Positions 47,473 to 57,985 of a stretch of DNA of 64,000 nucleotides are shown piece by piece. Position numbers and translations under genes: made by a program. The notes beneath the pieces were generated by a model. That model did no database searches. It was not told the origin of the DNA and saw nothing but the letters and a program-made list of their open reading frames with translations. The DNA is from Lineolata rhizophorae (lineage: Eukaryota; Ascomycota; Dothideomycetes; Lineolatales; Lineolataceae). The stretch's first letter is position 1. Each line of letters opens with the position of its first letter. Where the stretch lies: NCBI GenBank assembly GCA_010093515.1, contig MU001670.1, positions 616,894-680,893 of the forward strand, given 5' to 3'.

Positions 47473-48312
47473 AACGTTTGCTGGTGCTGATAAAGGCGCT
47501 AGGTAAGCGGACAAATATGATTTACGACTAGGGTTCCGGGATGAGTTGAACGGCTGCTTCATGGACGCTAGCTAGTGGTTCATGAGGATTTGGATCGGCG
47601 GTGCCGTCATCCAACCAAGGCAATGGTCATTTGCTTTGCTAGGGTTTCGGCTATGTTCTCTTTTTTCTGTTTCTGCTAGTGCATTTTGTTCCTTATTGCC
47701 CATTGGTGCACCGGCTCGATTATACCCAGTCGTGATCAACCTTTCCTGAATCGGGTGCAGCATCCAAAAGGTGTCCGGTGCAATAGCGAGGACGTTTGTG
47801 CTTTGGTTATTGGATTTTTGACTTCGAAGTTCTTTATTGTTCCCTCTTGCTTAGGTCATAGACTGTAGAATGTACTTCATATGCCCTTGAGGGACGTGTG
47901 TAGGATAAGTTTAATTAGTAATTGAGAACTGTGTTCAAGCATCTCGCTCAAGCTAGCTCTAAGACACCAGTTTCCTTTTCTCTCGTTCGCTTTTTGTCCA
48001 TAACCATTCACTTTTCGTAGCCCGTCATGACCACGCATCTAGTACAGCCGCGTTTCTCAGGGCCCTTAGGCAAGAGCTATCCACCTTATCATGGATTAGA
48101 CCACCCAGCAGGAAAGGAACTCCATTTAGCACCTTCTCGCACAACTGTACACCGAAACTTCCACGCGATAACAAAAGAAGGCACGAAGAATGGCACCGCA
48201 CCACAAGCCTCTATCTAACATTTAGAAACAAACCAACGAGATACCATCCTCATCACATCTACGTTCAAAGGACTTCGAGACATTCCGTCTCCTCACAGTG
48301 AAACCATCCACC
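47473..48312. other. Intergenic region
   Basis: 3' flank of the coiled-coil gene and promoter of the SRA-like gene. A 63-codon frame at 48027-48218 has no supporting feature. Confidence 0.5.
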
Positions 48313-49890
48313 ATGACGTCCTTCCATTTCCGTCAACGCATGCCCGCCATTCCCTCTCCACCCACTGCGACCCTCTCCGCCGTATGTGCCGCCTATGACG
48401 TGCGTTCCTTCAAGGGTCTCTTCGCTATTGCATCGCACGTACGTAACGTGCTCGATCTCTCTGTAGCACGGGAAGGGCCATCGTCTCTAGACCCAGACGA
48501 CGTGATTGCCCTGATGGACATGCTTCGAATGCTGCGCGACAACCCACCCGACGAGCGGGTAATCCGATGGTCACGCATCCAGTACGCAGTCGGCGAGATT
48601 GCAGGCCAGGCAACGCGGTGGCCATCACGCATTGTGGACGAGTGCGATGGCCTAAAGGAGCTATGGAAACGACGGTATGGGTACGAGTTGGAGAAGCGAG
48701 GGGTGGAGTTGTATGCCCCACCCTTCCTGGGGAGATGTTGGAAAGAGACGGATATAACACGAGAGGTAAATATTAAGAAATCAAAGCATACTATAAAATT
48801 TGGTCATTACTCTGTCATTTATTTCTTCTGGATTAAAGTTTACCAGAGTACTTTTCTTAGGACCACTACCGCAGCTGGAGAGAGCTTCGCGGTCCAATCG
48901 ACATCAGTGCGCCGTTGCATGCTGGCGACCTCGGACACGGGGTTGGAACGTACGCTTGCCTTTCCCTCTGCTCTTCATCTAGAGCATCAAAAGTCTTATG
49001 AGTTCTATCAGCTGGTACATAAACGGTGCCCTCGCCGTCTGTCACGGCGTTATCTCCCCGCAAGCTGCTTCTGGCGGCATCACCTTTGACCATGACCGCG
49101 CCTACGCTGTCGTGCTGACCCGCACAGACGAGGAAACTTCGGACACGCCCGAGCAATTCGTGTACCTTACAAACGCACGTGCACCTGGCATATTTCGACT
49201 TATTAAGGCTGCTAGACAAGAACCTAGGCCCGGAGAACAAGTCGGTGTACGAGTTTACAGGTCGCACGCGCAAAGCTCGAATAGGTGGGCTCCTCAATGT
49301 GGCGTGCGATATGATGGACTGTAAGTCTGCATGGATTTGCTCAGGGAGGAGGGAAAGTGGTCTCATGCTGGTAATAAACTGACGGGACCAGGTACAGCGT
49401 AACGGGCTGGTCCATAGGCCCGCATCCACCTCGCGGGGAAGTGACACCGCCCGTACGAGTGCACTTCTCCCGCTTCTCGGGGCAAGAGTCCATCGTTCGT
49501 GCACTCAAGCGCCCACTCAAGGAGCAAAAGGACGATTACAAAGCGTACATCCGAACTCGGAAGGCGCAGTTAGAAGCGCGCGCTCAGCAGCACGTCCCGA
49601 GCAGTCTAGCTACCAGCAGAGCAATCTCAGATCGCTACGAGACTGAGAGCATCGAGACTCTAGACGTCGAACGTTCGGAGACAAGTAGGGTAAATGCTTC
49701 ATTATTGCCAGTATTGCATGCGCCAGGCTTGGTGGCACCGAGACTAGAAGGAACTATTGACGTCGACTTTGACATGCATGTGGTGGAAGAGAAGAATACG
49801 AGTGGGCCTAGATCGAGTGAAGCGAAACATGATGAAGCGAAGAAAGGACTTGAAGGAAATCCACGCAAAGAGATAGTGCATTTGACTTGA
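48313..49890 (+). CDS. Candidate SRA/YDG-domain protein
   Basis: Exons 48313-48765, 48861-48949, 49012-49320 and 49392-49890 join to 449 aa. Residues of about 1-150 look all-helical. The segment from about 170 to 310 fits an SRA (SET- and RING-associated, YDG) fold: GDLGHGVGTWYINGALAVCHGV, then AASGGITFDHDRAYAVVLT, FVYLTN, GVRVYRSHAQSS and VRYDGLYSVTGWSIGP, with Y281-D282-G283 as the signature. SRA domains bind methylated or hemimethylated cytosine and flip the base. No RING, PHD, SET or nuclease domain is attached, so it would be a stand-alone reader. The tail after 330 is charged and disordered. The third-exon acceptor at 49010-49011 was chosen from three candidates because it restores the expected VG-W segment. 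Family call is moderate. Confidence 0.65.
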
Positions 49891-50740
49891 GATCAGAAAC
49901 TAAAGAAGGCTCTTAATGGGAGGAATTGTCGTGATGAATGGCCCCGAGAGCGTGCTCTCGGCCCTCCTTCGTTCAATTCTTCGCGGAGAGATAGCATTAT
50001 ATCTGTAGCCTTGGTGTTAGTCGCAGATGAGAGGAATAAAACCCCAATAATTCATTCAGCAGCTCGTTTTCGCTTGTTTGGTACTAATCGAGTTGATGGT
50101 GAAGTGACCCGATGGTGGCGCAAACATAGCAGTAGGGAGAGGCTCGCGGTGAGCCGAGCCACCCACTAGCTTGGCACTGCAGTCAATATGAGCCTCAACG
50201 CCAGATCGCCGCAAAAGCGGGCATGAGGCCACCTATCCACGACTAACTCCGCAGCTACTGACGATAATGAAAAACTGACTTCGGATTCAGAACCTCAATG
50301 CTTCATTCTAAAAGAGAAGCTTATGGAATCCCAGGAAAAAGGGAATATTCGTGATGCGAACGCGGAGAATACTTTTTTCATGAAGCCCATGCTGCACTTT
50401 ATATCCTGCAAAATGCCCATATATAAGACAAATTCAGCCCCTAGATTCGAAATATGCAGTTCGCTTAAATCTAAAGGGAATCGTTACTGAGCGGCTTGCG
50501 AAAAGTGACTTCATGGAGAGGTTTTGAATCGATATAAATTACAAATCGCGTACGTAAATTACCCAAAGAAGATTAGTATGTCTAAGCGAGAACTTCGCAC
50601 ACGCAAAGCCCACCGCGGCCCGCTGCTCTAGCCAAATCAACACCTCAAACTTTGTGCATCCGTCGCCAACCACCACATCCGATCCGCCCTTATTTCCTCC
50701 TCTGCAATCCAGACATACTGGACGCGCGGATTTGCCCAGC
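49891..50740. other. Intergenic region, promoter of rps5
   Basis: No gene is supported. AT-rich from about 50260 to 50560. The last 100 bases are pyrimidine-rich on the plus strand, as expected for a ribosomal-protein leader. Confidence 0.5.
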
Positions 50741-51629
50741 ATGTCGGAAGGCGGCGTCGAAGTCGAGAGCCCGCAGTTCCCGGTTCTGCCCAAGGATGTG
50801 ACGGAGGAGATTGGCAGCATCAAGCTATTCAACAAGTGGAGCTACGAGGACGTTGAAATCCGGGACATTTCGCTCACGTACGTCCTGCCTTTTCGAGATG
50901 CCTAACCGTCGACATCCTACAATTGTTTACGGAGCACATATTGGCACCTTCAAATCCGGGGCTATATAATTGGGAATCGTTTCACTGACTGGGATATTTT
51001 TCGAACCTCGACAGTGACTACATCCAAATCCGCACGCCAGTCTATACGTCGCACTCTGCCGGCCGCTATGCCGTTAAGCGCTTCCGCAAGGCTCAATGCC
51101 CCATCATTGAGCGCCTCACCAACTCCCTCATGATGAACGGCCGCAACAACGGCAAGAAGCTCATGGCCATGCGCATTGTCGCCCACGCCTTCGAGATCGT
51201 ACGCCCCACGCCCTTGCATCGTCGCCGATACATTTTTTATTAGCAGCTATAGGCGCACATTGAGCTACCAAGCTACCGAAATTTTTGTTCTAACAATGTC
51301 TTTACACACAGATCCACATCATGACGGACCAGAACCCCATCCAGGTGGCCGTTGATGCCATTGTCAATTGCGGCCCACGCGAAGATTCCACCCGTATCGG
51401 TTCCGCCGGTACCGTCCGCCGCCAGGCCGTCGATGTGTCCCCGCTGCGGCGCGTCAACCAGGCCATCGCTCTCCTTACTATCGGCGCCCGCGAAGCTTCC
51501 TTCCGCAACGTCAAGTCCATCGCCGAGTGCTTGGCGGAAGAGCTGATCAACGCCGCCAAGGGCAGCAGCAATAGCTACGCTATCAAGAAGAAGGACGAAC
51601 TGGAGCGTGTGGCCAAGAGCAATCGGTAG
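50741..51629 (+). CDS. RPS5: 40S ribosomal protein S5 (uS7)
   Basis: Exons 50741-50877, 51015-51198 and 51312-51629 join to 212 aa, the usual fungal length. uS7 binds the 3' major domain of 18S rRNA in the small-subunit head and contacts tRNA at the E site. The uS7 core is fully visible: [73 protein letters not shown] and the C-terminal helix [18 protein letters not shown]. The eukaryote-specific N-terminal extension (about 60 residues, with [23 protein letters not shown]) is present. All junctions keep frame and sequence. Confidence 0.98.
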
Positions 51630-52845
51630 AGTGGTTTTTGGGTTGGGATTGTTGTTGAATGGGAAACGAACGGTAGCTGGTCGTGGTGCATTTGCTGCTG
51701 TGGTTGTGACACACGGATATGGAGAATAGGCTTTTCTGTCCGAAAGGGAAACATAACTTTGCTACTCCAAGACTAGCTCAGTTTGGGTCAAAGGTGCATA
51801 TGGTCTGGCCTGTTCGGTCAAGCGGCTTGCTTCTGAGTGGTGCTCTAACCTTGCAATATCAGCACAAATTCCAGTCATGGAGCGTCGTCCACGTGCCATC
51901 ATTTAGGACTCGTGTTTCAACCTGGATCATAATCATGGAATCATAAAGCTCTTCGTGATTGGAAACCTATCGGAATGCCAATAAATGACGCTTAAGACAG
52001 TTCGACTGCTCTACTTGCAACTTTTAGCCTCAATAACAAATCCTACACCGTCGCAGAGACGGTTTTAAACGGACGAATATTCTCATTTTATCCGAAATGG
52101 AATTTCTACGGGATATGCTCTCAAACTGTTTGTTATTTTATACCAATTTCTGGAGCCAGCTCGCTCAATCTATAGTGCGATCGCTTCTTCAACTCCGTCA
52201 AGAGCTTCTCTTCTCAAGGAGTTTCGCTAAAGAATCATATGACGCTCAATAGACTTTAAGCTAGAGAGCATAGTCGCCACGACCAATGAAGCGTTTACTA
52301 CGTTCAAGAAGGAATAAGAGGAGTTCTTCAGCATGCGGAGGATCCCAAGCCAGGTGCTAGAGTAGATTTGGGTCGACAGTTATACTGAACTACCTGTCCA
52401 AGAGAAGCCACTGCAGTCTTACTGTATCAGGTGCTACTTGGGCGAGAACGTCAAGCGACTCTTTCGCGACCGACCGCCAGACCATATGAGTTGCGGAAAG
52501 TCTAGCCGTTTCGTTACCTGCCAACAGTAGATGACAGCATACAAGTGACACCCAAATACTTTCGCAAAGCGCGACCGGCTATTCCGTGCGTCGAAATTGT
52601 TTTTGAAGCATTCGAGAGGACATTATGCTGCCTTTCATGAGTTCGCTATTCCAAAAACACAGCATTGAAGGGAAAAAGGAAAACACAAAGAAGAGTCCCC
52701 AAATGGCGCCCGCCCATCTTTCAATCCGTACCCATCATCTCACAAACCGGCTCCCGTAAGACCCCCAAATAACCAGACCTAGAGAGACATCGCTAGCTCA
52801 CCCCCCTCCCCCCTTTCTCTCCCTCTCTCCGTCTCTCTCTTTTAC
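51630..52845. other. AT-rich spacer with a decayed coding-like stretch
   Basis: No intact gene. From about 51960 to 52640 the DNA is AT-rich. A reading frame on the plus strand, 52243-52530, keeps protein-like content but is broken by stops at 52315-52317 and 52363-52365; it is listed as a possible pseudogene. Confidence 0.5.
52243..52530 (+). pseudogene. Possible stop-broken relic of a coding sequence
   Basis: One frame runs about 95 codons with two internal stops (TAA 52315-52317, TAG 52363-52365), preceded by a TGA at 52240-52242 and ended by a TAG at 52528-52530. The translated pieces look like soluble protein (for example CIRCYLGENVKRLFRDRPPD). I do not recognise the family. Both internal stops could arise from one C-to-T change in a glutamine codon, as repeat-induced point mutation would give. 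It may also be chance. Confidence 0.3.
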
Positions 52846-53389
52846 TCAACCCCCCTTCCTCTGGTTCTCCCACTGCTCCGGCGTGTAGCACTTGGGCGTC
52901 CAGGCGTGGATAGCGGCGATCTCGTCCTTGAGAGCGCCGTTGACGAGGCGGTGCCGGGCGAGCGTCGTCTTCTTGTCGAACTGGGGCGAGACGATGACGG
53001 CCTGGAACATCTGGCCGCAGCCGCCTGGACGGTTGGGGGAGGGCGTAAATAGCGAGGTTGGGAGACGCGCGGGAGGGGAAGGGTGTACGCGAAACGGCGC
53101 GGACGTCAAACGAGGAGAAATATGAACAGGTGGAGAGGGAAGGGAAGGGGAAAAAAAAAAAAGAAAAGAAAGAAAGGAGAGGTAAAGTGAATTGCATGTG
53201 ACGATAGGACGAACATTCCAACCCTCGGTTGATACATCCGGAATACCACAGAACCGCCATCGAAATTTTTTTTTTTTTAAAAAAAAGCCACCTACCAGAC
53301 AAATCTTCGACCTCCACATGCGTAGCCCCGACCTTCTCCTTCAGCGCCGCCCCGATCCCCTCGGCCGTGATCCCCGACGATTCCGCCAT
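52846..53389 (-). CDS. BOL2: BolA-like protein (BolA2/Fra2 type)
   Basis: Exons 53389-53296 and 53024-52846 join to 90 aa, the normal size of cytosolic BolA2. BolA2/Fra2 pairs with monothiol glutaredoxins in a [2Fe-2S] complex that reports iron status to iron-responsive regulators. Conserved features are [18 protein letters not shown] with the loop cysteine, [21 protein letters not shown] with the histidine that serves as cluster ligand in the family, and the TPEQWENQ ending. The intron (53295-53025) contains homopolymer tracts next to the donor and further in. The ATG at 53389 is preferred over an in-frame extension upstream because family members start here. Confidence 0.93.
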
Positions 53390-54298
53390 AACGGTCGGGC
53401 GTGGGTGGAGAGAGAGCAGCAAGGCAGCCTCAGGGAGCTTCAGCCCGTCGGATGCCAAAAAAGAAAAATCGCGCTCCCCAAGGGGATAAGCGAACTACGA
53501 AATGGTTCGGAGTTGGAATATATTTGCTTTTGCTTTTTTCGTTTTTTTTTTCTCCCCCCGGTGGCAGCCGTCGCGGAATCGATTGGCGCGAGTTGAACCA
53601 AAAAAAAAACAATGGTGTGATTGTTCCGGTTTCGGTGCCGGTTGTGAAGGTTGGTCGGAAAATGTGCTCTCTGACGGCGCTAAGTCTTTCCCGGGACGAT
53701 TTTATCGGGATTCGCTACCATTCGTTCGTGCGCTCTCGGACATGCTGCACACTACACCACGTTTCGAGGCCGTGCGGTATTTACGTGCATTCAGTCCTCT
53801 CTACAGCCGGTCCTACACAAGCACTAGGTACACCCAGGAAAATAGAGAAAGTAATATCGTAGAGTGATAATCACAGCCCAGCTGAAAAAAAAAAAAAAGA
53901 AATGTATCTATCAATGCAAAAGGGCCCCCCGTCGAACATCGTTTAATGGCGCATCCCGACCCACTCCGTTCCCGTGCTAGAGCCCAAGAAGAAAATGAAA
54001 GACATCCCGTCCCAAGAACCCGACGCCGTGGCTACTTGCTCAACAACGGAAGAAGGAAAGAAAAAAAGCACCAAACCCGTAATCTTCAGCCCCCCCCCCC
54101 TCCCCCGGCAACGGTTCAGCAAGAGCACCAAGAAGTCTTATGCATGGCCTATACCGAAGAAGAATTGTATACAATAATGGTTCATGGAACCAATTTTACA
54201 AAGGCATTTGTTACAGCACGTAGAGAGCAAGTGGGGGGGCAAAGAGGCCTTTGACGAAGTGGAGGGGAGGGGGAAAAAAAAGGGAAAAGGAAATCCGT
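53390..54298. other. Intergenic, homopolymer-rich
   Basis: Between two minus-strand genes: promoter of the BolA gene and 3' flank of the carrier gene. A/T and C runs are frequent (e.g. near 53885-53898 and 54090-54112). No gene is supported. Confidence 0.5.
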
Positions 54299-56328
54299 CT
54301 ACGCAGCCCAACGCACCACCTCGAGGGCGAGCACAACCAGAACGAGAGTAGACGGAAGAATCCTGCGTAGCCGCCGCGTTAGTTCTCCGAGCAAACGGCA
54401 GAGAGGCAAAAAAAAACCCCCCCCCAAAAAAACAAAGGGACAAAAGAGCGCGCAACATACCAGACGACATAGCTTTGAAACAGCAGTTTGCTCATGGCGC
54501 CCATGTAGACGTTGTTCAGCTGGCAAATCTGGGCCAGCTGGAGGGCGCTCGGCGCGCCCGTGAGCAGGAAGCACACCACGACGAAGATGGGGTCGTCCAG
54601 GATGCTGACGGGCACGAACTTGGCCGTCAGGGCCAGCAGCGGCGCCATCATGGCCGTCGGCAGCAGCATTCGGCTGACGAGCGACGCCACGAGCAGCTTG
54701 CGCTCGACCTTAGCGTCGTCCGCGTCGTCCGCGTCGTCCTCCTTGGGCAGCGTGTTGCGCGCCAGGTTGCCGCCCAGCACCACCAGGATGAGCGGCACCG
54801 CACAGTTGCCCGACTGGTTGACGGCCCGGGTGACGCTGTTGTTGATGAAGGTGCCCGGCGTGAAGAAGGTGTGCTGCAGCGCCGGCACGCACGCCACCAC
54901 GATGCCGATGATGAGAGACCACAGCGGCGGGTTCATGAAGTCCATCAGGCCGCGGAAGAAGCGCGATATCCGCAGCCACACCTTGGTCAGCACCTTCTGC
55001 ACGGGCGTGGGGAACGCGTTGAAGATGGCCCGCCCACCCGCCGAGATGCGGGAGCCGAGGGCGGCTAGGAAGCGCCCGAGGGCGCGCGTGACGGCGCGCT
55101 TGAGGCGCGGCCAAAGGCCTTTCCAACCGGCCGGTAGGGACTCATCCGAAGGGGAGCTCTGCGGTGGCGGGGGGAAGGATGTAATACGACCGGAGGACTC
55201 GTGGCGGGATAGCTTGTTTGCGAGCAGGCTGCCGGAAGGTCCTTGTCCGAGGTTGCCGTTCGCGGGCGTGGCGGTGTAGGTGGAAACGGTCTCCGGATCC
55301 GTTTCGCTGTCCGAGGACGACGTAGACGACGAAGAGCAGGAGGACGAACCGTCGTTATCGCGGGCCGAAACGGGGGTGGCGGATTCGTAATCCGAATCTT
55401 GAGGCCGCTCGCGCTCGAAGTTGGAGAGGAGGCTGCTACGCTCCGAGTCGTTGAGCAAGCTTCGTTGCGAGTGGTTTGCCGCATTCGTGAGATATTCGCC
55501 CCGTTCTAACCTGTCGTTCCGGCGATCACCCTCGCCCTCCACTTCGTACGTGTGCTTGGGTGCCAGCAGGACATTGTACCCCCAGCTCCAGCGCACGATC
55601 TGGCCAAGCTGCTGGAAGATAAGCAGATAGAGGATTCCTCGAGCTCCGACCTCGTCGTCGTTGTCCCCTGGTATCTTGTCCCAATGCAGACCGCTCAGGG
55701 TCTTGGAGAGAGATAGCACGAGCGAGATAGGGAGCGAGTTGGAGTTGGCGAACACGGCCATGGCCAGCACAAAGTTTCGCGGTCTCTTTTTGAATCCGAA
55801 GAGCCAGGACACTAGGATTCCACTAAGAAACGATACGAGGGTCAGGACGACGAAGATGACGGGGATGACGGCGAGCTCGGCGAGCTTATCCGCGTTCAGT
55901 TGGGAGGCGATCTTGATGAAGACTACGGCAGAACGCCGTTCTTAGCACTAGCTCACAAAGCTTTTATGAATGGGGCCACCAGCGCGACACCATTCTCCCT
56001 CCTACCTACCTAGGCACGGCGTGAACAGATTGACGTTGAGGTTCGCGAGAAACTTCTGCATCTCGGCGTTGAGCATGCCCTGGCGGGCGAAGACGTAGCC
56101 CGGGGCGCTGACGCAAACCACCTCCATGACGGCCTCGAAGACGAGGAGACACAGGTGGCCGAAGTCGGGATGCGCCTGCTTCGCCTTGTGCTTGAGCGCG
56201 TCGACGGAACCGTCCATGACGGTCATGGCCACCGACGGGTCCATGGCGAAGAGAGCTGTAGGATCGTAGTCGGCGGCAGCACGTGCCATTGCCAGCCGGA
56301 CGGACCTGGGCGAGGTGAACAGCGGCAT
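54299..56328 (-). CDS. Auxin-efflux-carrier-type membrane transporter (AEC family)
   Basis: Exons 56328-56010, 55922-54461 and 54362-54299 join to 614 aa. It belongs to the AEC/PIN-like family: five hydrophobic spans near the N terminus (LVFEAVMEVVCVSAPGYVF, NLNVNLFTPCLG, ELAVIPVIFVVLTLVSFLSG, FANSNSLPISLVLSL, GILYLLIFQQLGQIVRWSWGYN), a long hydrophilic middle loop, and five more spans ending in SYVVW-ILPSTLVLVVLALEVVRWAA. The loop (about 235-390) is rich in Ser, Asp and Glu. Fungal members are predicted in ER or plasma membrane; the substrate is unknown and plant-type auxin transport should not be assumed. The last exon encodes only the final 21 residues, but it completes the terminal span as expected, so splicing of the homopolymer-containing intron 54460-54363 is well supported. 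Confidence 0.9.
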
Positions 56329-56531
56329 TTTGACGACGGGGCTCGCGCTCGGGGTGGAATTTTCAACGGGACGTGGCGGGTGTCGGTACCGCTCGCGTGC
56401 TCGATGGCGATCCCCGGTTGCGTGAGGGGGCAGCCTGCGACGGGGGAAGGCGTGGTGTTGTGGGCGGCGTCGTCGCTGCCGTAGCTCCCGAGCAGCCAGC
56501 CGCTCCTCGCTCGAATCGTGGGTCTGCAGAG

Positions 56532-56567
56532 CGGCGGCGGCGGCAGCAGCAGCAGCAGCAGCAGCAG
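56532..56567. repeat. Trinucleotide repeat (CGG)4(CAG)8
   Basis: Four CGG units followed directly by eight CAG units, upstream of the AEC carrier start codon (204-239 bp away), so in its likely 5' leader or promoter. Repeat length may vary between strains. Confidence 0.85.
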
Positions 56568-57966
56568 CGTGCGCTCTCCGACGGCGAACGGAGGACGGCT
56601 GGAGGACGGAAGAGTTCAGGCGCGAAGCGAGCCGGCGAAATGGCGGAAGAAAAGAAGCATTGTTGCGGATGGGCGCGATCTAGACGCCAGCGGCAGAAAG
56701 GCAAGAAGTAGCGAAGCGGACGCCCGGCCACGTCGGGCGGCGCCCGCGTCCGCGCCGTGAAAGGGCCGCCTAGCAAGCCGACTGGAGCCACACGAGGCGC
56801 CGCCGCAGCCTCTCCGTCTGTCTCTCTCTCTCTCGGAGTCTTGATTCAGCTCCCGGGAGCGGGGCGGCACCCGCAAAACAGGGATAGCAAACCGCGCCCG
56901 GGGCCCAGAGACTGCGGCCCCAAGCGAAGTTTGCGTCGCCCCCCGGAGCGCCCGTACCTTGCTTGCCGCGCACGGCGCGTCAACCTTTGCGTTGACCCGC
57001 CGCCGGCCGCTGCCTTGTGAGCCGGACGCGCGCGCTGATTGGCGGCCCCGGGGAGCTGACGTAGATGTTGTGTACTGGACCAGTGCACTGCCCGCAAGCC
57101 GCGCGCGCGTTCCGGGCCCGACAATCCAAACCCCCTATGTGCATACTCCGTACATATCATAGCTGACTGATCCTTCACCTCTGGCGCTAAGATAGCGAGA
57201 AGTGATGGGGAAGACTTTACACTGGTGCTCGCAGCGCCGCATTATCAGTGGCGAGGAAATCATTATCAAGTCATTAGCTCTCTTTCTTTTTCCCCCCCGC
57301 CCTTTCCATACCTCTGACGGAAGGCATTCATCATCATAAAGTAGTGATGCAGGAGTAGTACGAGGTGCTCCGTACCCGCTTGGCAGCCCAACCTCCGTCT
57401 TTCAACGGACACTTGTATCCCGATAGAAGCTCGATATCGCTGTCGCCAATTACCTATTTACGTCTTCGATGGGACCGAACTTCGCTCACGCGCCTCGCTC
57501 GCATGCCGAGTGGCTGTTCAAAAAGCCACGAATAAAATCCAGGATACCAATTTCCGCAAGAGAATTCTGCTGAGGTAGAACGGTCCTCGCATACAGATGC
57601 GGAGTAACGCGAGCGGCGTGGTATACAAAGACTGCTACCTCGTCCTTGTATTTCGGGATGAACAATTCAAAACACCTGGGGAGGCCCATCGCGATCCTGC
57701 CGTTCGGGATATTTCACCTATAAGACCAGTTGGGCTTGTCAGATGTTCCATCCGAAAACCTGACACGCAAGTTCCAGACTATTGGTACACAAAAAGGGCC
57801 TGATTTACACGGCATTTCCGTGCCAGTGCAACATAACAATGTACGCCCACGCAATTCCCTCGGCGTCCTCATTGATCCTAGGATACGGACTGAACATCAA
57901 ATTACTCTAAATAATCTATAACGAACTACGCAGTAAGCCGAGTCCAGCAACAGTTCCGGCAATACC

Positions 57967-57985
57967 TTTTTTTTTTTTTTTTTTT
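57967..57985. repeat. Poly(T) tract, 19 bases
   Basis: An uninterrupted run of T on the plus strand in gene-free DNA. It could be a simple homopolymer or the A-tail of an old reverse-transcribed insertion on the minus strand; no flanking duplication was verified. Confidence 0.7.
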
